A stretch of 40,056 nt of DNA. Source: an uncultured Lachnospiraceae bacterium (GTDB taxonomy: Bacteria; Bacillota; Clostridia; Lachnospirales; Lachnospiraceae). Made by a program: the position numbers and the translations under genes. Location of the stretch: contig CACXGE010000047.1 of NCBI GenBank assembly GCA_902767135.1, positions 1-40,056 of the forward strand, read 5' to 3'. The notes under the pieces were generated by a model, which saw nothing but the letters and a program-made list of their open reading frames with translations, was not told the origin of the DNA and did no database searches. Positions 8,339 to 16,222 of the stretch are shown in pieces. Numbering within the stretch: the first letter of the stretch is position 1; each line of letters begins with the position of its first letter.

Positions 8339-9629
8339 AACTTACCTTTAAAGTAAACTTTGTAATTTCTTCTTCGCTGTTGACTCGTTCTATCTTTGCA
8401 CCAAGCCCTCTCAGCTTCTCTTCAAAAGCCTCATAACCTCTCTGAATATATACAATATCATCAACCACCGTAATGCCCTCTGCCGCCAACCCAGCAATCA
8501 CCAGTGCGGCTCCGGCTCTAAGATCCGGTGCGCTGACCCTAGCCCCGGTATATTTTTCCACCCCGCTTATAATAGCGGTGTTTCCTTCCACTTTGATATT
8601 TCCTCCCATACGGGCTAACTCATCCACATATTTAAAACGATTTTCAAAGATACTTTCCGTTACAATACTTGTTCCCTCTGACAATCCTAAAGTTACTGCA
8701 ATCTGTGGTTGCATATCCGTTGGATATCCTGGATACGGAAGTGTCTTCACATGGGTGTGCTGTAATGGTCCTGAGGCAACCACACGTACTGCATCATCAT
8801 ATTCCTCTATTTCACAACCAATTTCCAATAGTTTAGCAGTAGTAGCCTCTAAATGCTTTGGAATTACATTCTTAACTGTCACATCACCCTTGGTTGCCGC
8901 TGCCGCAAACATAAAAGTTCCTGCTTCTATCTGATCCGGAATAATAGAGTATTCCGTCTTATGTAGTCGCTCCACTCCCTTAATACGGATGACATCTGTA
9001 CCTGCACCTTTGATATTCGCTCCCATACTATTTAAGAAATTGGCGATATCTACCACATGAGGCTCTTTTGCCGCATTTTCAATAATCGTATTTCCTTTTG
9101 CCAAGGCAGCTACCATAATAATATTGATGGTTGCCCCCACAGAAACCACATCAAGGTAAATATGATTTCCTACCAACTCCTCTGCTTCTGTTGCAATCTG
9201 ACCATGTTCAATGGACACCTCTGCCCCCAACGCCTTAAATCCTTTAATATGCTGGTCTATTGGACGGCTGCCAATATTACACCCACCAGGCAAAGCTACA
9301 CAAGCTTTTTTGTATTTTCCAAGCAATGCACCTAACAAATAGTAAGACGCTCTAATCTTCTTGATATAATCATACTCTATGTTCACATCTTTGATATGGG
9401 ATCCATTAATTTTTACAGTATGTCGGTCAACTCTTTCTACCATCGCTCCAATTCCCTGGATGGCTTGAAGCATCACATTGATATCTCTAACATCAGGAAG
9501 ATTATCAATCACTACAGTCTCATCTGTCATAATTGCCGCAGCAAGTATAGCCAACGCCGCATTCTTTGCACCACCGATTACTACTTCTCCAACTAATGGA
9601 TTACCGCCTTTGATAACGTACTGTTCCAT
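8337..9629 (-). CDS. murA: UDP-N-acetylglucosamine 1-carboxyvinyltransferase
   Basis: 430 residues; transfers enolpyruvate from PEP to UDP-GlcNAc, the first committed step of peptidoglycan synthesis. Visible landmarks are K22 in GGAKNAAL, the catalytic loop ALPGGCNIGSRPID with the fosfomycin-target cysteine C117, and the FENRFKYVDELARMGG motif. Low-GC Gram-positives often carry two paralogues (murAA and murAB/murZ); which one this is cannot be told here. Start ATG 9629 is preceded by AAGAGGTGT. The leader of nearly 190 bases carries a decayed copy of the family 1 insertion element. Confidence 0.96.
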   Translation of the reverse strand: MEQYVIKGGNPLVGEVVIGGAKNAALAILAAAIMTDETVVIDNLPDVRDINVMLQAIQGIGAMVERVDRHTVKINGSHIKDVNIEYDYIKKIRASYYLLGALLGKYKKACVALPGGCNIGSRPIDQHIKGFKALGAEVSIEHGQIATEAEELVGNHIYLDVVSVGATINIIMVAALAKGNTIIENAAKEPHVVDIANFLNSMGANIKGAGTDVIRIKGVERLHKTEYSIIPDQIEAGTFMFAAAATKGDVTVKNVIPKHLEATTAKLLEIGCEIEEYDDAVRVVASGPLQHTHVKTLPYPGYPTDMQPQIAVTLGLSEGTSIVTESIFENRFKYVDELARMGGNIKVEGNTAIISGVEKYTGARVSAPDLRAGAALVIAGLAAEGITVVDDIVYIQRGYEAFEEKLRGLGAKIERVNSEEEITKFTLKVS

Positions 9630-9669
9630 TACACACCTCTTAGCTTATCTATTCATTATATAAATTTAT

Positions 9670-9757
9670 CATATCTATTCCAAACCACTGAACAGATATG
9701 TAAATCGGCCAACGCCTACCCATGCAAAATCACTGAATTTTGCAAATGTATTTTTTC
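9670..9757. mobile_element. Degenerate family 1 MITE relic (left part) in the murA leader
   Basis: The plus strand reads CATATCTaTTC, loop, GAAcAGATATG (hairpin I of the family with a different stem sequence), followed by TAAATCGGccAACGC and ATGCAAAAT at the same spacing as in the full copies, then an AAATGTATTTTTT stretch. The middle hairpin has decayed and the right end is missing. It lies between the murA promoter and start codon, so it is transcribed as leader RNA. Confidence 0.5.
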
Positions 9758-9822
9758 TACATTGTAAATTACGATTCTTTCCTGTCATTTATGTCACAAA
9801 TTTCATATTTGCGCTATCTTTC

Positions 9823-9850
9823 ATTATATCATAAGTACTTTTTTTGTAAA
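9823..9850 (-). promoter_or_regulatory. murA: Probable murA promoter
   Basis: On the minus strand TTTACA (9850-9845), 16-base spacer, TATAAT (9828-9823). Perfect -10, good -35. It places the mRNA start near 9816. Confidence 0.7.
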
Positions 9851-9906
9851 CATAAAATAAGCACAAATTTTTTTTCAAAAGTATAGCTTTAAAAGTAGAA
9901 TTCACC

Positions 9907-9962
9907 GTATCTATTCAGTACAGGTCCCAGCATCTACTGCTGAGACCTTGAAAATACGTAAC
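9907..9962. mobile_element. Truncated family 1 MITE fragment, inverted orientation
   Basis: On the minus strand GGTCTCAGCA-gtaga-TGCTGgGACC followed by TGTACTGAATAGATAC matches hairpin III and the right end of the full copies, including the conserved GTANA loop. It is inverted relative to them. No 8-bp duplication is visible. It lies directly after the stop codon of the M23 gene. Confidence 0.55.
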
Positions 9963-9964
9963 TT

Positions 9965-11536
9965 TTACTCCAGATATTTAAATGGATCCACCTGACTTCC
10001 ATTAATAATAATCTCAAAATGAATATGAGGCCCTGTACTTCTACCTGTGTTACCACTAAGGGCAATCTTTTCTCCCTGAGCCACATGTTGTCCTGAAGAT
10101 ACAAGAATCTTACTCAAATGTCCATAACGTGTCTGACGTCCATCCGAATGACTTATTGTGATACAATACCCATATCCATTTACCCATCCTGCACCTACTA
10201 CAGTTCCGGCGCAGGATGCTTTTACTGCGGTTCCTATAGGACATGCCCAGTCAATTCCTTTATGCATTCTACCCCAGCGCATCTTGAAGCCGGAAGTGAA
10301 TCTTCCCCCCGAAATTGGTTTTACATAGGTAGGAGGGGTTATCGTACCTCTCTCAATAATTGCCGGCTGGGATTCTTTTATAATTTCCTGCTCCAGAATT
10401 TCCCTATCCGTTTCCTTTCCATTTCGGCTATTTACCAACGCCACAACTTTTCGTTCACCCAAAGAAGCTTCCTGCTTTACTACTGTTTCTGTGGTATACC
10501 AGGAATCATTGTCCACGTATATGGTTTCGGCCTGATATTCCTCCGTATAGGTTTTTTCTTCCTGAGTAATTACAGAAAGTTCTGGTTCTGGAACTGTTAC
10601 AGTAAGCTCATCACCTACACGAATGACAGAGTCTGCATTTTCCAGACCTTCATTGATTGCCACCAGATTTTCCACCGTAGTGTTGTAATTTTCTGCAATT
10701 ACAGATAAACTATCACCTGTTTGTACTTCGTAAATCTTATTTTTCTCCTTGTCCTTAGTTACCATATCAATAGCATCATTTAACGGAGTAATTTCATCAT
10801 CTTTTACGTAAGATTCTACTACCTCTACGGCATCTGCAAACAGAATATTAACTAAACCATCTGGTCTGTCTTCAATTTTATTCTCCTGTTCTTCCTCTGT
10901 TTTCTCTTCATAACCCAAGCCATCCGTCACGCATCCAATACCAGCCCTGATAGCTGTAGAAGAAACCTTAGCCTGATTCGAAGCTACCTTTTTGGCTTTT
11001 ATAATTTGAGCTGTCATCACATTTAATTCCCTGTCTGTATCTGATACCAAATCCACCTGATACTCTCCCTCCGGGTCGTATTTATCCTTTGCTGCTTCCA
11101 GTAAGGCAACTACATCTTTTCTACTTCCCAAAGTCACTGTGAATTGATTTATCTTAACAGTATATGCTTTCTGATTAAACGTAATGGTACTTTTTCTCAG
11201 CACCTGGTTCATTTTTTTGCGCAATTCTTTTTTGGATGTACAGACTCCAAATACTCTATGCTCTGGTTTTGTCACCAACTCTGCTTTGACAATAGTGAGA
11301 CCTTTCTGCATGGCAGCTACCTTGGATTTCTCTTCCAAAAGAATATCCTGCACTCCGTCCATCGAAGACACACTACCGATTTCTGTTCCATTTAGAGTTA
11401 ATTTATAATAATTACTTTCTAACGTTTCAAAACTTCCAAATAAGGGATGGATGATAAAAATCCCAAGAACTGTTACTAATGCACCCACCAAAAAAAACAA
11501 ATGGGACTGCTTTCTATGCTTTGTCCATTTCTTCAT
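9965..11536 (-). CDS. Membrane-anchored M23 peptidase with LysM and G5 domains
   Basis: 523 residues. A membrane helix near residues 12-33 anchors it with the rest outside. After an uncharacterised 230-residue region come LysM (about 268-313, YEVQTGDSLSVIAENYNTT), G5 (about 320-395) and a C-terminal M23 domain (about 405-523). The lysostaphin-type metal and catalytic residues are present: H425 and D429 in HKGID, H473 in RYGHL, and H504/H506 in HIHFE. It should cleave peptidoglycan cross-bridges or stem peptides, or act as a division or sporulation regulator of that type. ATG 11536 follows GGAGATAG. It is 36 bases downstream of the dehydrogenase-kinase fusion, so probably co-transcribed. Confidence 0.93.
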   Translation of the reverse strand: MKKWTKHRKQSHLFFLVGALVTVLGIFIIHPLFGSFETLESNYYKLTLNGTEIGSVSSMDGVQDILLEEKSKVAAMQKGLTIVKAELVTKPEHRVFGVCTSKKELRKKMNQVLRKSTITFNQKAYTVKINQFTVTLGSRKDVVALLEAAKDKYDPEGEYQVDLVSDTDRELNVMTAQIIKAKKVASNQAKVSSTAIRAGIGCVTDGLGYEEKTEEEQENKIEDRPDGLVNILFADAVEVVESYVKDDEITPLNDAIDMVTKDKEKNKIYEVQTGDSLSVIAENYNTTVENLVAINEGLENADSVIRVGDELTVTVPEPELSVITQEEKTYTEEYQAETIYVDNDSWYTTETVVKQEASLGERKVVALVNSRNGKETDREILEQEIIKESQPAIIERGTITPPTYVKPISGGRFTSGFKMRWGRMHKGIDWACPIGTAVKASCAGTVVGAGWVNGYGYCITISHSDGRQTRYGHLSKILVSSGQHVAQGEKIALSGNTGRSTGPHIHFEIIINGSQVDPFKYLE

Positions 11537-11572
11537 GTTCTATCTCCATAAATATACATTTTCCATCAAAAT

Positions 11573-13048
11573 TTAATTGTAACTTGTTTTCCCCAGATTG
11601 TAAAGAACTTTATTTAACGTCTCATCCAAACCTGACTTTTCTTCATCCACAATAATATCTGCATACTTTTCATATAATGGACATCTTTCCTCATACAAAT
11701 CCCTTAAGGTCTGTCCTTCTTTTAATGCCACCCCACGTTCCTTTAAATTTCCAAGTCGTGCCTCCAACTGCTCATATCCAACCTTCAAATATACCACAGT
11801 ACCAATCTCTTTTAGATGTTCCATGGCATAGTCTCTATAGATTACACTTCCACCTGTTGCAAGTACCACATTTTTAATATCTACCGTAGCATTGACCTGC
11901 CCCTCAATATCCAAAAATCCTTCCAGACCCTCTTGCGCAATAATATCCTTCAACATTCTTTTGGTCTTTGCCTGAATCAATATATCTGAATCCACAAACT
12001 CGAATCCCAGTTTTTTTGCAAGAATAACTCCCACAGTGCTTTTACCTACTCCCGGCATACCAATTAAAATCACATTTTTTATGAGAATATCCCTGTTCAC
12101 CACATTTACCGGACAATTATTTTGATATGCTCGTATGTTTTCTACTACCTGGTCCACTAACCGCTGTCTTGTCTCTCTCGCTCCCCATGCCATATGCGGA
12201 GTAATGATAAGACGCTGGCTGTTTCGAATCTGTCTTAGTGGATTCGTTTCCTCCATAGGTTCCTTGGACAATACGTCCAGACCTGCCGCTGCAATCTCCT
12301 TTTTCTTTAGCGCATCAGCCAGGTCCTTATCGTTCACAATAGGCCCTCTGGCTACATTAATCAAAATTGCAGTTCTCTTCATCCTGCGGAAAGCTGAATA
12401 TTCAAACAAATTTTTGGTCTGTTGAGTTAAAGGTGCATGAATACTGATAATATCTGATGACCTTAGTAATGTGTCAAAATCTACCCTTTGATAGGTTGGA
12501 TTGTTATTTTTCCCAGAAGCCGAATAATAAATTACCTTGCACCCAAAGGCTCTGGCAATATCTGCCACTCTGCTGCCAATAGCACCTAGTCCTACAATTC
12601 CCCAGGTCTTCCCGTAGAGTTCACTGAACCGATTTCCAAAAAAAGAGAACATCTTGCTTTTACAATACCGACCTGACTTTACATAATTGTCATAATAGCG
12701 AAGCTTTTCTAACAGATAAAATAACAGTGCAAATGTATGCTGAGCCACTGCCTCGGTAGAATATCCACTTACATTTGTTACCATAATACCTCTTTTGGTT
12801 GCATATTCTTTATCTACGTTATCCGTTCCTGTGGCCGTCAGGCAAATCAACTTTAAATTCTTTGCATCCTTTAATGTACATTCATTTAATTTTACCTTGT
12901 TTACCAGTACAATATCTGCATCCTTAATTCGTTCGGGAGTATTTTTCTCATCCGAATCAGGATATACAATAAATTCTCCTAATTCTTCAAAGGCACTTAG
13001 ATTTACATCTCTTCCTAAAGTATTTCTTTCTAGCATAACTATCTTCAT
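11573..13048 (-). CDS. D-2-hydroxyacid dehydrogenase fused to a shikimate-kinase-like domain
   Basis: 491 residues in two parts. Residues 1-320 are a D-isomer-specific 2-hydroxyacid dehydrogenase: NAD-binding GLGAIGS near 154-159 and the catalytic set R234 (VARGP), E263 (KEP) and H285 (PHMAWG). Residues 323-491 are a shikimate-kinase-fold P-loop domain: Walker A GMPGVGKST (330-338), D353-S-D355, and lid/substrate arginine R455 in EERCPLY. Two signature sites differ from classical AroK: the arginine of GExxFRxxE is leucine (L379 in EGFLDIE), and the GGG motif is GGS (399-401). The kinase may therefore be a divergent subfamily or use another substrate. ATG 13048 follows GAGAGGAAT. Confidence 0.9.
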   Translation of the reverse strand: MKIVMLERNTLGRDVNLSAFEELGEFIVYPDSDEKNTPERIKDADIVLVNKVKLNECTLKDAKNLKLICLTATGTDNVDKEYATKRGIMVTNVSGYSTEAVAQHTFALLFYLLEKLRYYDNYVKSGRYCKSKMFSFFGNRFSELYGKTWGIVGLGAIGSRVADIARAFGCKVIYYSASGKNNNPTYQRVDFDTLLRSSDIISIHAPLTQQTKNLFEYSAFRRMKRTAILINVARGPIVNDKDLADALKKKEIAAAGLDVLSKEPMEETNPLRQIRNSQRLIITPHMAWGARETRQRLVDQVVENIRAYQNNCPVNVVNRDILIKNVILIGMPGVGKSTVGVILAKKLGFEFVDSDILIQAKTKRMLKDIIAQEGLEGFLDIEGQVNATVDIKNVVLATGGSVIYRDYAMEHLKEIGTVVYLKVGYEQLEARLGNLKERGVALKEGQTLRDLYEERCPLYEKYADIIVDEEKSGLDETLNKVLYNLGKTSYN

Positions 13049-13075
13049 AGCTGTATTCCTCTCGCTTTCCTCTAT

Positions 13076-13106
13076 CGAAAAATAAGGCGACGATAAAACC
13101 GCCGCC
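13076..13106 (-). terminator. Terminator/attenuator-like hairpin before the fusion gene
   Basis: Minus strand GGCGGCG, loop GTTTTAT, CGTCGCC (13106-13086, one G-T pair), followed by TTATTTTT. It lies after the small ORF at 13131 and 28 bases before the fusion gene's start codon, and no promoter is visible between. Confidence 0.6.
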
Positions 13107-13130
13107 CCTATTTATATCATTTATCTCAAT

Positions 13131-13235
13131 TTACTCACTTTTTACCCATTCGCTGGTGCAGACACCAAATTCTTCTATGTACTCACCATATTTCTTCAGA
13201 ACCTTATCTGTGTTGCAAAAATCCCAAGAAATCAT
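13131..13235 (-). CDS. Small ORF (34 aa), leader peptide or gene remnant
   Basis: An ATG with AGGGTG nine bases upstream opens a 34-codon frame: MISWDFCNTDKVLKKYGEYI followed by EEFGVCTSEWVKSE. It has its own promoter (13267-13295) and is followed by a terminator. I do not recognise the peptide. It is rich in aromatic residues (two Trp, two Phe, two Tyr). An overlapping frame upstream reads QNQGDLLDDFLGF, which looks protein-like, so this could instead be the frameshifted tail of a deleted gene. Confidence 0.35.
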   Translation of the reverse strand: MISWDFCNTDKVLKKYGEYIEEFGVCTSEWVKSE

Positions 13236-13266
13236 CTAGCAAGTCACCCTGATTCTGGACAGTTAC

Positions 13267-13295
13267 ATTTTATCAAATCAGCTATATATAATCAA
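13267..13295 (-). promoter_or_regulatory. Probable promoter upstream of small ORF and fusion gene
   Basis: Minus strand TTGATT (13295-13290), 17-base spacer, TAAAAT (13272-13267). It is the only good promoter seen between 13049 and 13317 on this strand. Confidence 0.55.
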
Positions 13296-13317
13296 GACAA
13301 TTTTTTTACAAAATCCC

Positions 13318-13995
13318 TTACAAAAACTCTTTTATCACATCTTGAATAATTCTTTGTTCTGCCGGCGACAATGAGTTCACATCTTCCTTTTTTTTCTCTT
13401 TTATATCTCCAAAAGAATCCTGAGTTTCTTTCTTGCGCAGCTCTTCTTTCGCCTCCTTCTGTGACTTTAAATGATTTATATACTCATTCTCCACAAAATT
13501 TTGCATATTTATTTTTACCCATTTATATTTATAAGAGTAATCTACAATAAGACAGGTAATAATATACAATAACAGACCAAACACCGGAACCACACTGCTC
13601 CATAAAATAAAATTTTCCGACATGTCCATGATTGCAGCATACGCAGCCGCAAAAATATGTACTCCTAGCGATAAAACCATAAGTTCTAAGGAAAATTGAC
13701 GCATTTTTCTTAGATTTATCCACAAAAAGCGCTTTCTTCTTAAGTACTTTTCCACAAAGATACCTGTGTCGTTCACCTGTCTGTCCACAGCTATGATTTG
13801 TTCTACCCTGTTTTTGAAATTTTGAATATACTTGCCTTTGGTTAGTGTGATGTTTTCTGTATCTTTCAATAAATGGTCTATGACAATTCCTGGTATTACC
13901 CTGCATATCATTGCTACTAATGTAAGCACCAAACCGATGTTCAAAAGATATCCTCTTTCCACCAACCACTCCATTTGAATTTGTAATGCAAGCAT
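13318..13995 (-). CDS. Membrane protein of unknown function
   Basis: 225 residues, no recognised family. One membrane helix near residues 17-36, a cytoplasmic-looking basic region, then two helices (about 103-122 and 131-150), and a long charged C-terminal tail ending LSPAEQRIIQDVIKEFL. No catalytic motif is visible. ATG 13995 has AAGGAGATG upstream and a good promoter 40 bases earlier. It appears monocistronic; no clear terminator follows. Confidence 0.75.
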   Translation of the reverse strand: MLALQIQMEWLVERGYLLNIGLVLTLVAMICRVIPGIVIDHLLKDTENITLTKGKYIQNFKNRVEQIIAVDRQVNDTGIFVEKYLRRKRFLWINLRKMRQFSLELMVLSLGVHIFAAAYAAIMDMSENFILWSSVVPVFGLLLYIITCLIVDYSYKYKWVKINMQNFVENEYINHLKSQKEAKEELRKKETQDSFGDIKEKKKEDVNSLSPAEQRIIQDVIKEFL

Positions 13996-14034
13996 TTTTT
14001 CATCTCCTTTCTATACCCTGGTGTACATAAGTTG

Positions 14035-14063
14035 ATTATATCTTTCCCATATACAAATCTCAA
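14035..14063 (-). promoter_or_regulatory. Promoter of membrane protein gene
   Basis: Minus strand TTGAGA (14063-14058), 17-base spacer, TATAAT (14040-14035), near consensus. Confidence 0.75.
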
Positions 14064-14098
14064 CAAGATTTCATCGTAAAATTTCTACTATTTTCGAC

Positions 14099-14278
14099 GT
14101 AACAGTTCAGCCATAGCTAACTGTTAGTTACTGTACAGACGCAAGCTTAACACTTGCTGTTAAGCTATGCGCCAATAATGATATTGCACGAAATTTCAGC
14201 CCCCTGCATCGTAGATGCATTTTAAATGGGCTGAAATCGTTACTGTGCACACAGGGTGTGTACAGTAACAACTGTTAC
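14099..14278. mobile_element. Composite: family 2 MITE inserted in a family 1 hairpin
   Basis: The outer sequence GTAACAGTTCAGCC ATAGCTAACTGTTA (14099-14126) plus the C at 14278 rebuilds hairpin I of family 1. It is split by a 143-bp element (14127-14269) flanked by the perfect 8-bp repeat AACTGTTA (14119-14126 and 14270-14277). It lies between two divergent promoters, upstream of both. This explains most of the 410-base gap between genes. Confidence 0.78.
14127..14269. mobile_element. 143-bp MITE-like element, family 2
   Basis: Ends GTTACTGTACA and TGTACAGTAAC are perfect 11-bp inverted repeats. Inside are several strong hairpins: AGCTTAACA-gcaag-TGTTAAGCT (on the minus strand), ATTTCAGCCC pairing with GGGCTGAAAT around an inner GCATC-gta-GATGC, and GTTACTGTgCACAC-agg-GTGTGtACAGTAAC at the right end. 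No ORF. A 60-base part (14127-14186) matches 17446-17505 in inverted orientation, 51 of 60 positions by hand count. Confidence 0.78.
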
Positions 14279-14328
14279 TCTTCAACTTCAAATATCTTTA
14301 TGCAGTAGTAGAAAATACTTATATCTTC

Positions 14329-14337
14329 TGCTATAAT
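14329..14337 (+). promoter_or_regulatory. Extended -10 promoter for the TSCPD-murG pair
   Basis: TGC-TATAAT at 14329-14337 is an extended -10; the -35 position (TAGAAA) is poor. It is 70 bases before the first start codon. Confidence 0.5.
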
Positions 14338-14406
14338 ACTAACTGAATATACTCAAAATTTTAAGTAATATGATAGTTACAACAATATCAAACTAGGAGG
14401 TTTATT

Positions 14407-14643
14407 ATGACTTATAAAACAAAGGGTACCTGTTCCCAGGCAATTGATGTAGAAGTAGAAAATGGCATTATAACACACGTTAAGTTTATTGGTGGCTGCA
14501 ATGGTAACACCCAGGGAGTTGCTGCCTTAGTTACCGGCATGAAAGCAACTGATGCCATAGAAAAATTAGAGGGAATTCAATGTGGAATGCGTCCCACTTC
14601 CTGCCCTGACCAGCTTGCAAAAGCATTAAAAGAATTAATCTAG
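14407..14643 (+). CDS. TSCPD-domain small protein
   Basis: 78 residues, matching the stand-alone TSCPD family (TIGR03905-like): cysteines in GTCSQAIDVEVE and GGCNGNTQGVAALV, and the motif CGMRPTSCPDQL that names it. TSCPD domains also occur at the C-terminus of B12-dependent ribonucleotide reductases, where they may bind metal or nucleic acid; the function of the free form is unknown. Start ATG 14407 follows AGGAGG. It ends 27 bases before murG and is likely co-transcribed with it. Confidence 0.92.
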   Translation: MTYKTKGTCSQAIDVEVENGIITHVKFIGGCNGNTQGVAALVTGMKATDAIEKLEGIQCGMRPTSCPDQLAKALKELI

Positions 14644-14670
14644 GATACATAACACAGTGGAGGTAACATC

Positions 14671-15738
14671 ATGAGCAAAAAAATTGTATTGACAGGTGGT
14701 GGAACTGCTGGCCATGTTACACCAAATATGGCACTGATTCCTACACTGAGAGAAAAAGGATTTGAAATTTCTTACATCGGCTCTTATGAGGGTATTGAAA
14801 AAAAATTAATTGAAGAGATAAATATTCCATACTACGGAATATCCTCCGGCAAATTAAGACGATATTTTGATTTAAAGAACTTTTCCGATCCTTTTAAGGT
14901 ACTAAAGGGATATTCGGAAGCCAAAAAGAGTTTAAGACAGATTCAGCCGGACATTGTGTTTTCCAAAGGGGGATTTGTCACTGTTCCTGTCGTCATTGCA
15001 GCGAAGCATTTACACATTCCCGTTATCATTCACGAATCCGATATGACCCCCGGTCTGGCAAATAAACTGGCAATTCCTGCTGCCACAAAAGTTTGCTGTA
15101 ACTTTCCGGAAACCTTAAAACATCTTCCTAACGATAAAGCCGTACTCACAGGCTCTCCAATTCGCCAGGAACTGATGACCGGTTCCAAAGCAAAGGCTCT
15201 ACAGTTTTTGGGCTTTAGCCCAATAAAACCGGTTGTCCTGGTCATGGGTGGAAGTTTGGGTTCTGTGGCAATCAACAATGCCCTTCGAGAAGACTTAGAT
15301 CGCATATTGGAACGATTTCAAATTATACATTTGTGTGGCGAGGGAAAAACTGATAAAAATTTAGAAAATAAAACAGGCTATCGTCAGTTTGAATATATCA
15401 AGAAAGAATTGGCTGATTTACTGGCATTGTCCGATGTAGTTATTTCCCGGGCGGGAGCCAATGCCATATGCGAATTACTGGCACTTAGAAAACCTGCCGT
15501 ATTGATACCACTGTCTGCTGCTGCCAGCCGTGGCGACCAGATTTTAAATGCCAAATCCTTTGCGTCGCAAGGATTTTCGGAACTGTTAGAAGAAGAACGG
15601 TTGACAAAAGACAGCTTATACAACACACTGACCAAAGTATATCAGAATAAAGACACTTACATTAATCACATGAAAAATAGCGCACAGACAGATGCAGTTT
15701 CCACCATTACATCCTTAATTGTGGAACACAGCAGGTAA
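14671..15738 (+). CDS. murG: UDP-GlcNAc:lipid I N-acetylglucosaminyltransferase
   Basis: 355 residues, family-typical length. MurG adds GlcNAc to lipid I to make lipid II on the inner membrane face. Seen here: the glycine-rich start [44 protein letters not shown], the second-domain loop [17 protein letters not shown], and the UDP-GlcNAc site [23 protein letters not shown]. Start ATG 14671 follows GTGGAGGTAA. It is outside a division/cell-wall (dcw) cluster. Confidence 0.97.
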   Translation: MSKKIVLTGGGTAGHVTPNMALIPTLREKGFEISYIGSYEGIEKKLIEEINIPYYGISSGKLRRYFDLKNFSDPFKVLKGYSEAKKSLRQIQPDIVFSKGGFVTVPVVIAAKHLHIPVIIHESDMTPGLANKLAIPAATKVCCNFPETLKHLPNDKAVLTGSPIRQELMTGSKAKALQFLGFSPIKPVVLVMGGSLGSVAINNALREDLDRILERFQIIHLCGEGKTDKNLENKTGYRQFEYIKKELADLLALSDVVISRAGANAICELLALRKPAVLIPLSAAASRGDQILNAKSFASQGFSELLEEERLTKDSLYNTLTKVYQNKDTYINHMKNSAQTDAVSTITSLIVEHSR

Positions 15739-15758
15739 AGCAGCTATTTGGAACAGTC

Positions 15759-15799
15759 GAAAAGCTTACAGGCATTTCTCTTATGCTTGTAAGCTTTTC
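15759..15799. terminator. Bidirectional terminator between murG and HIT gene
   Basis: Stem GAAAAGCTTACAgGCAT / ATGCtTGTAAGCTTTTC with a 7-base loop (15759-15775 and 15783-15799). The flanking TTTTC and A-rich arms suit termination from both convergent genes. Confidence 0.87.
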
Positions 15800-15803
15800 T
15801 CAT

Positions 15804-16214
15804 TTACAGGGACAGTTTCTTAATTAATTCTGCTTTCTTCTCTTCTGAAAGTTCTCCCGGCTCCCACTTGATATTTACATTATCATCCTTATATCTTGGA
15901 ACAATATGCATATGATAGTGGAAGACTGTCTGACCTGCAATTTCTCCATTGTTCTGAACAATGTTGATACCTTCCACGCCAAGGGCATCCCTCATCTTTG
16001 TTGCCTGTCTCTTCGCTGTAATAATAACATGTTTTGCCGTTTCGTCATCAATCTCGTACAGATTTGCATAATGCTCTTTCGGCAAAATCAGAGCGTGTCC
16101 TTTACTTGCCGGAGAGATATCCAGAATGACTCTCACCTTTTCATCTTCAAACAATGTAGCAGATGGAATTTCTCCATTTGCAATCTTACAAAAAATACAG
16201 TTACTATCCTTCAT
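15804..16214 (-). CDS. HIT-family nucleotide hydrolase
   Basis: 136 residues. The histidine triad is H99-Y-H101-M-H103 followed by IVPR, and the N-terminal CIFCKIANGEIP with C6 and C9 is the zinc-binding start of HinT-like proteins. These enzymes hydrolyse nucleoside phosphoramidates or act on dinucleotides; the physiological substrate is usually unclear. Start ATG 16214 has TAGGAAAG upstream. It follows the flavoprotein-SCP2 gene by 8 bases, so the two are probably co-transcribed. Confidence 0.93.
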   Translation of the reverse strand: MKDSNCIFCKIANGEIPSATLFEDEKVRVILDISPASKGHALILPKEHYANLYEIDDETAKHVIITAKRQATKMRDALGVEGINIVQNNGEIAGQTVFHYHMHIVPRYKDDNVNIKWEPGELSEEKKAELIKKLSL

Positions 16215-16222
16215 TTTCTTTC

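Noticed and set aside
13529..13969. Second minus-strand ORF inside the membrane protein gene
   Set aside because: Alternative frame of the gene at 13318-13995, which has the ribosome binding site, promoter and membrane helices.
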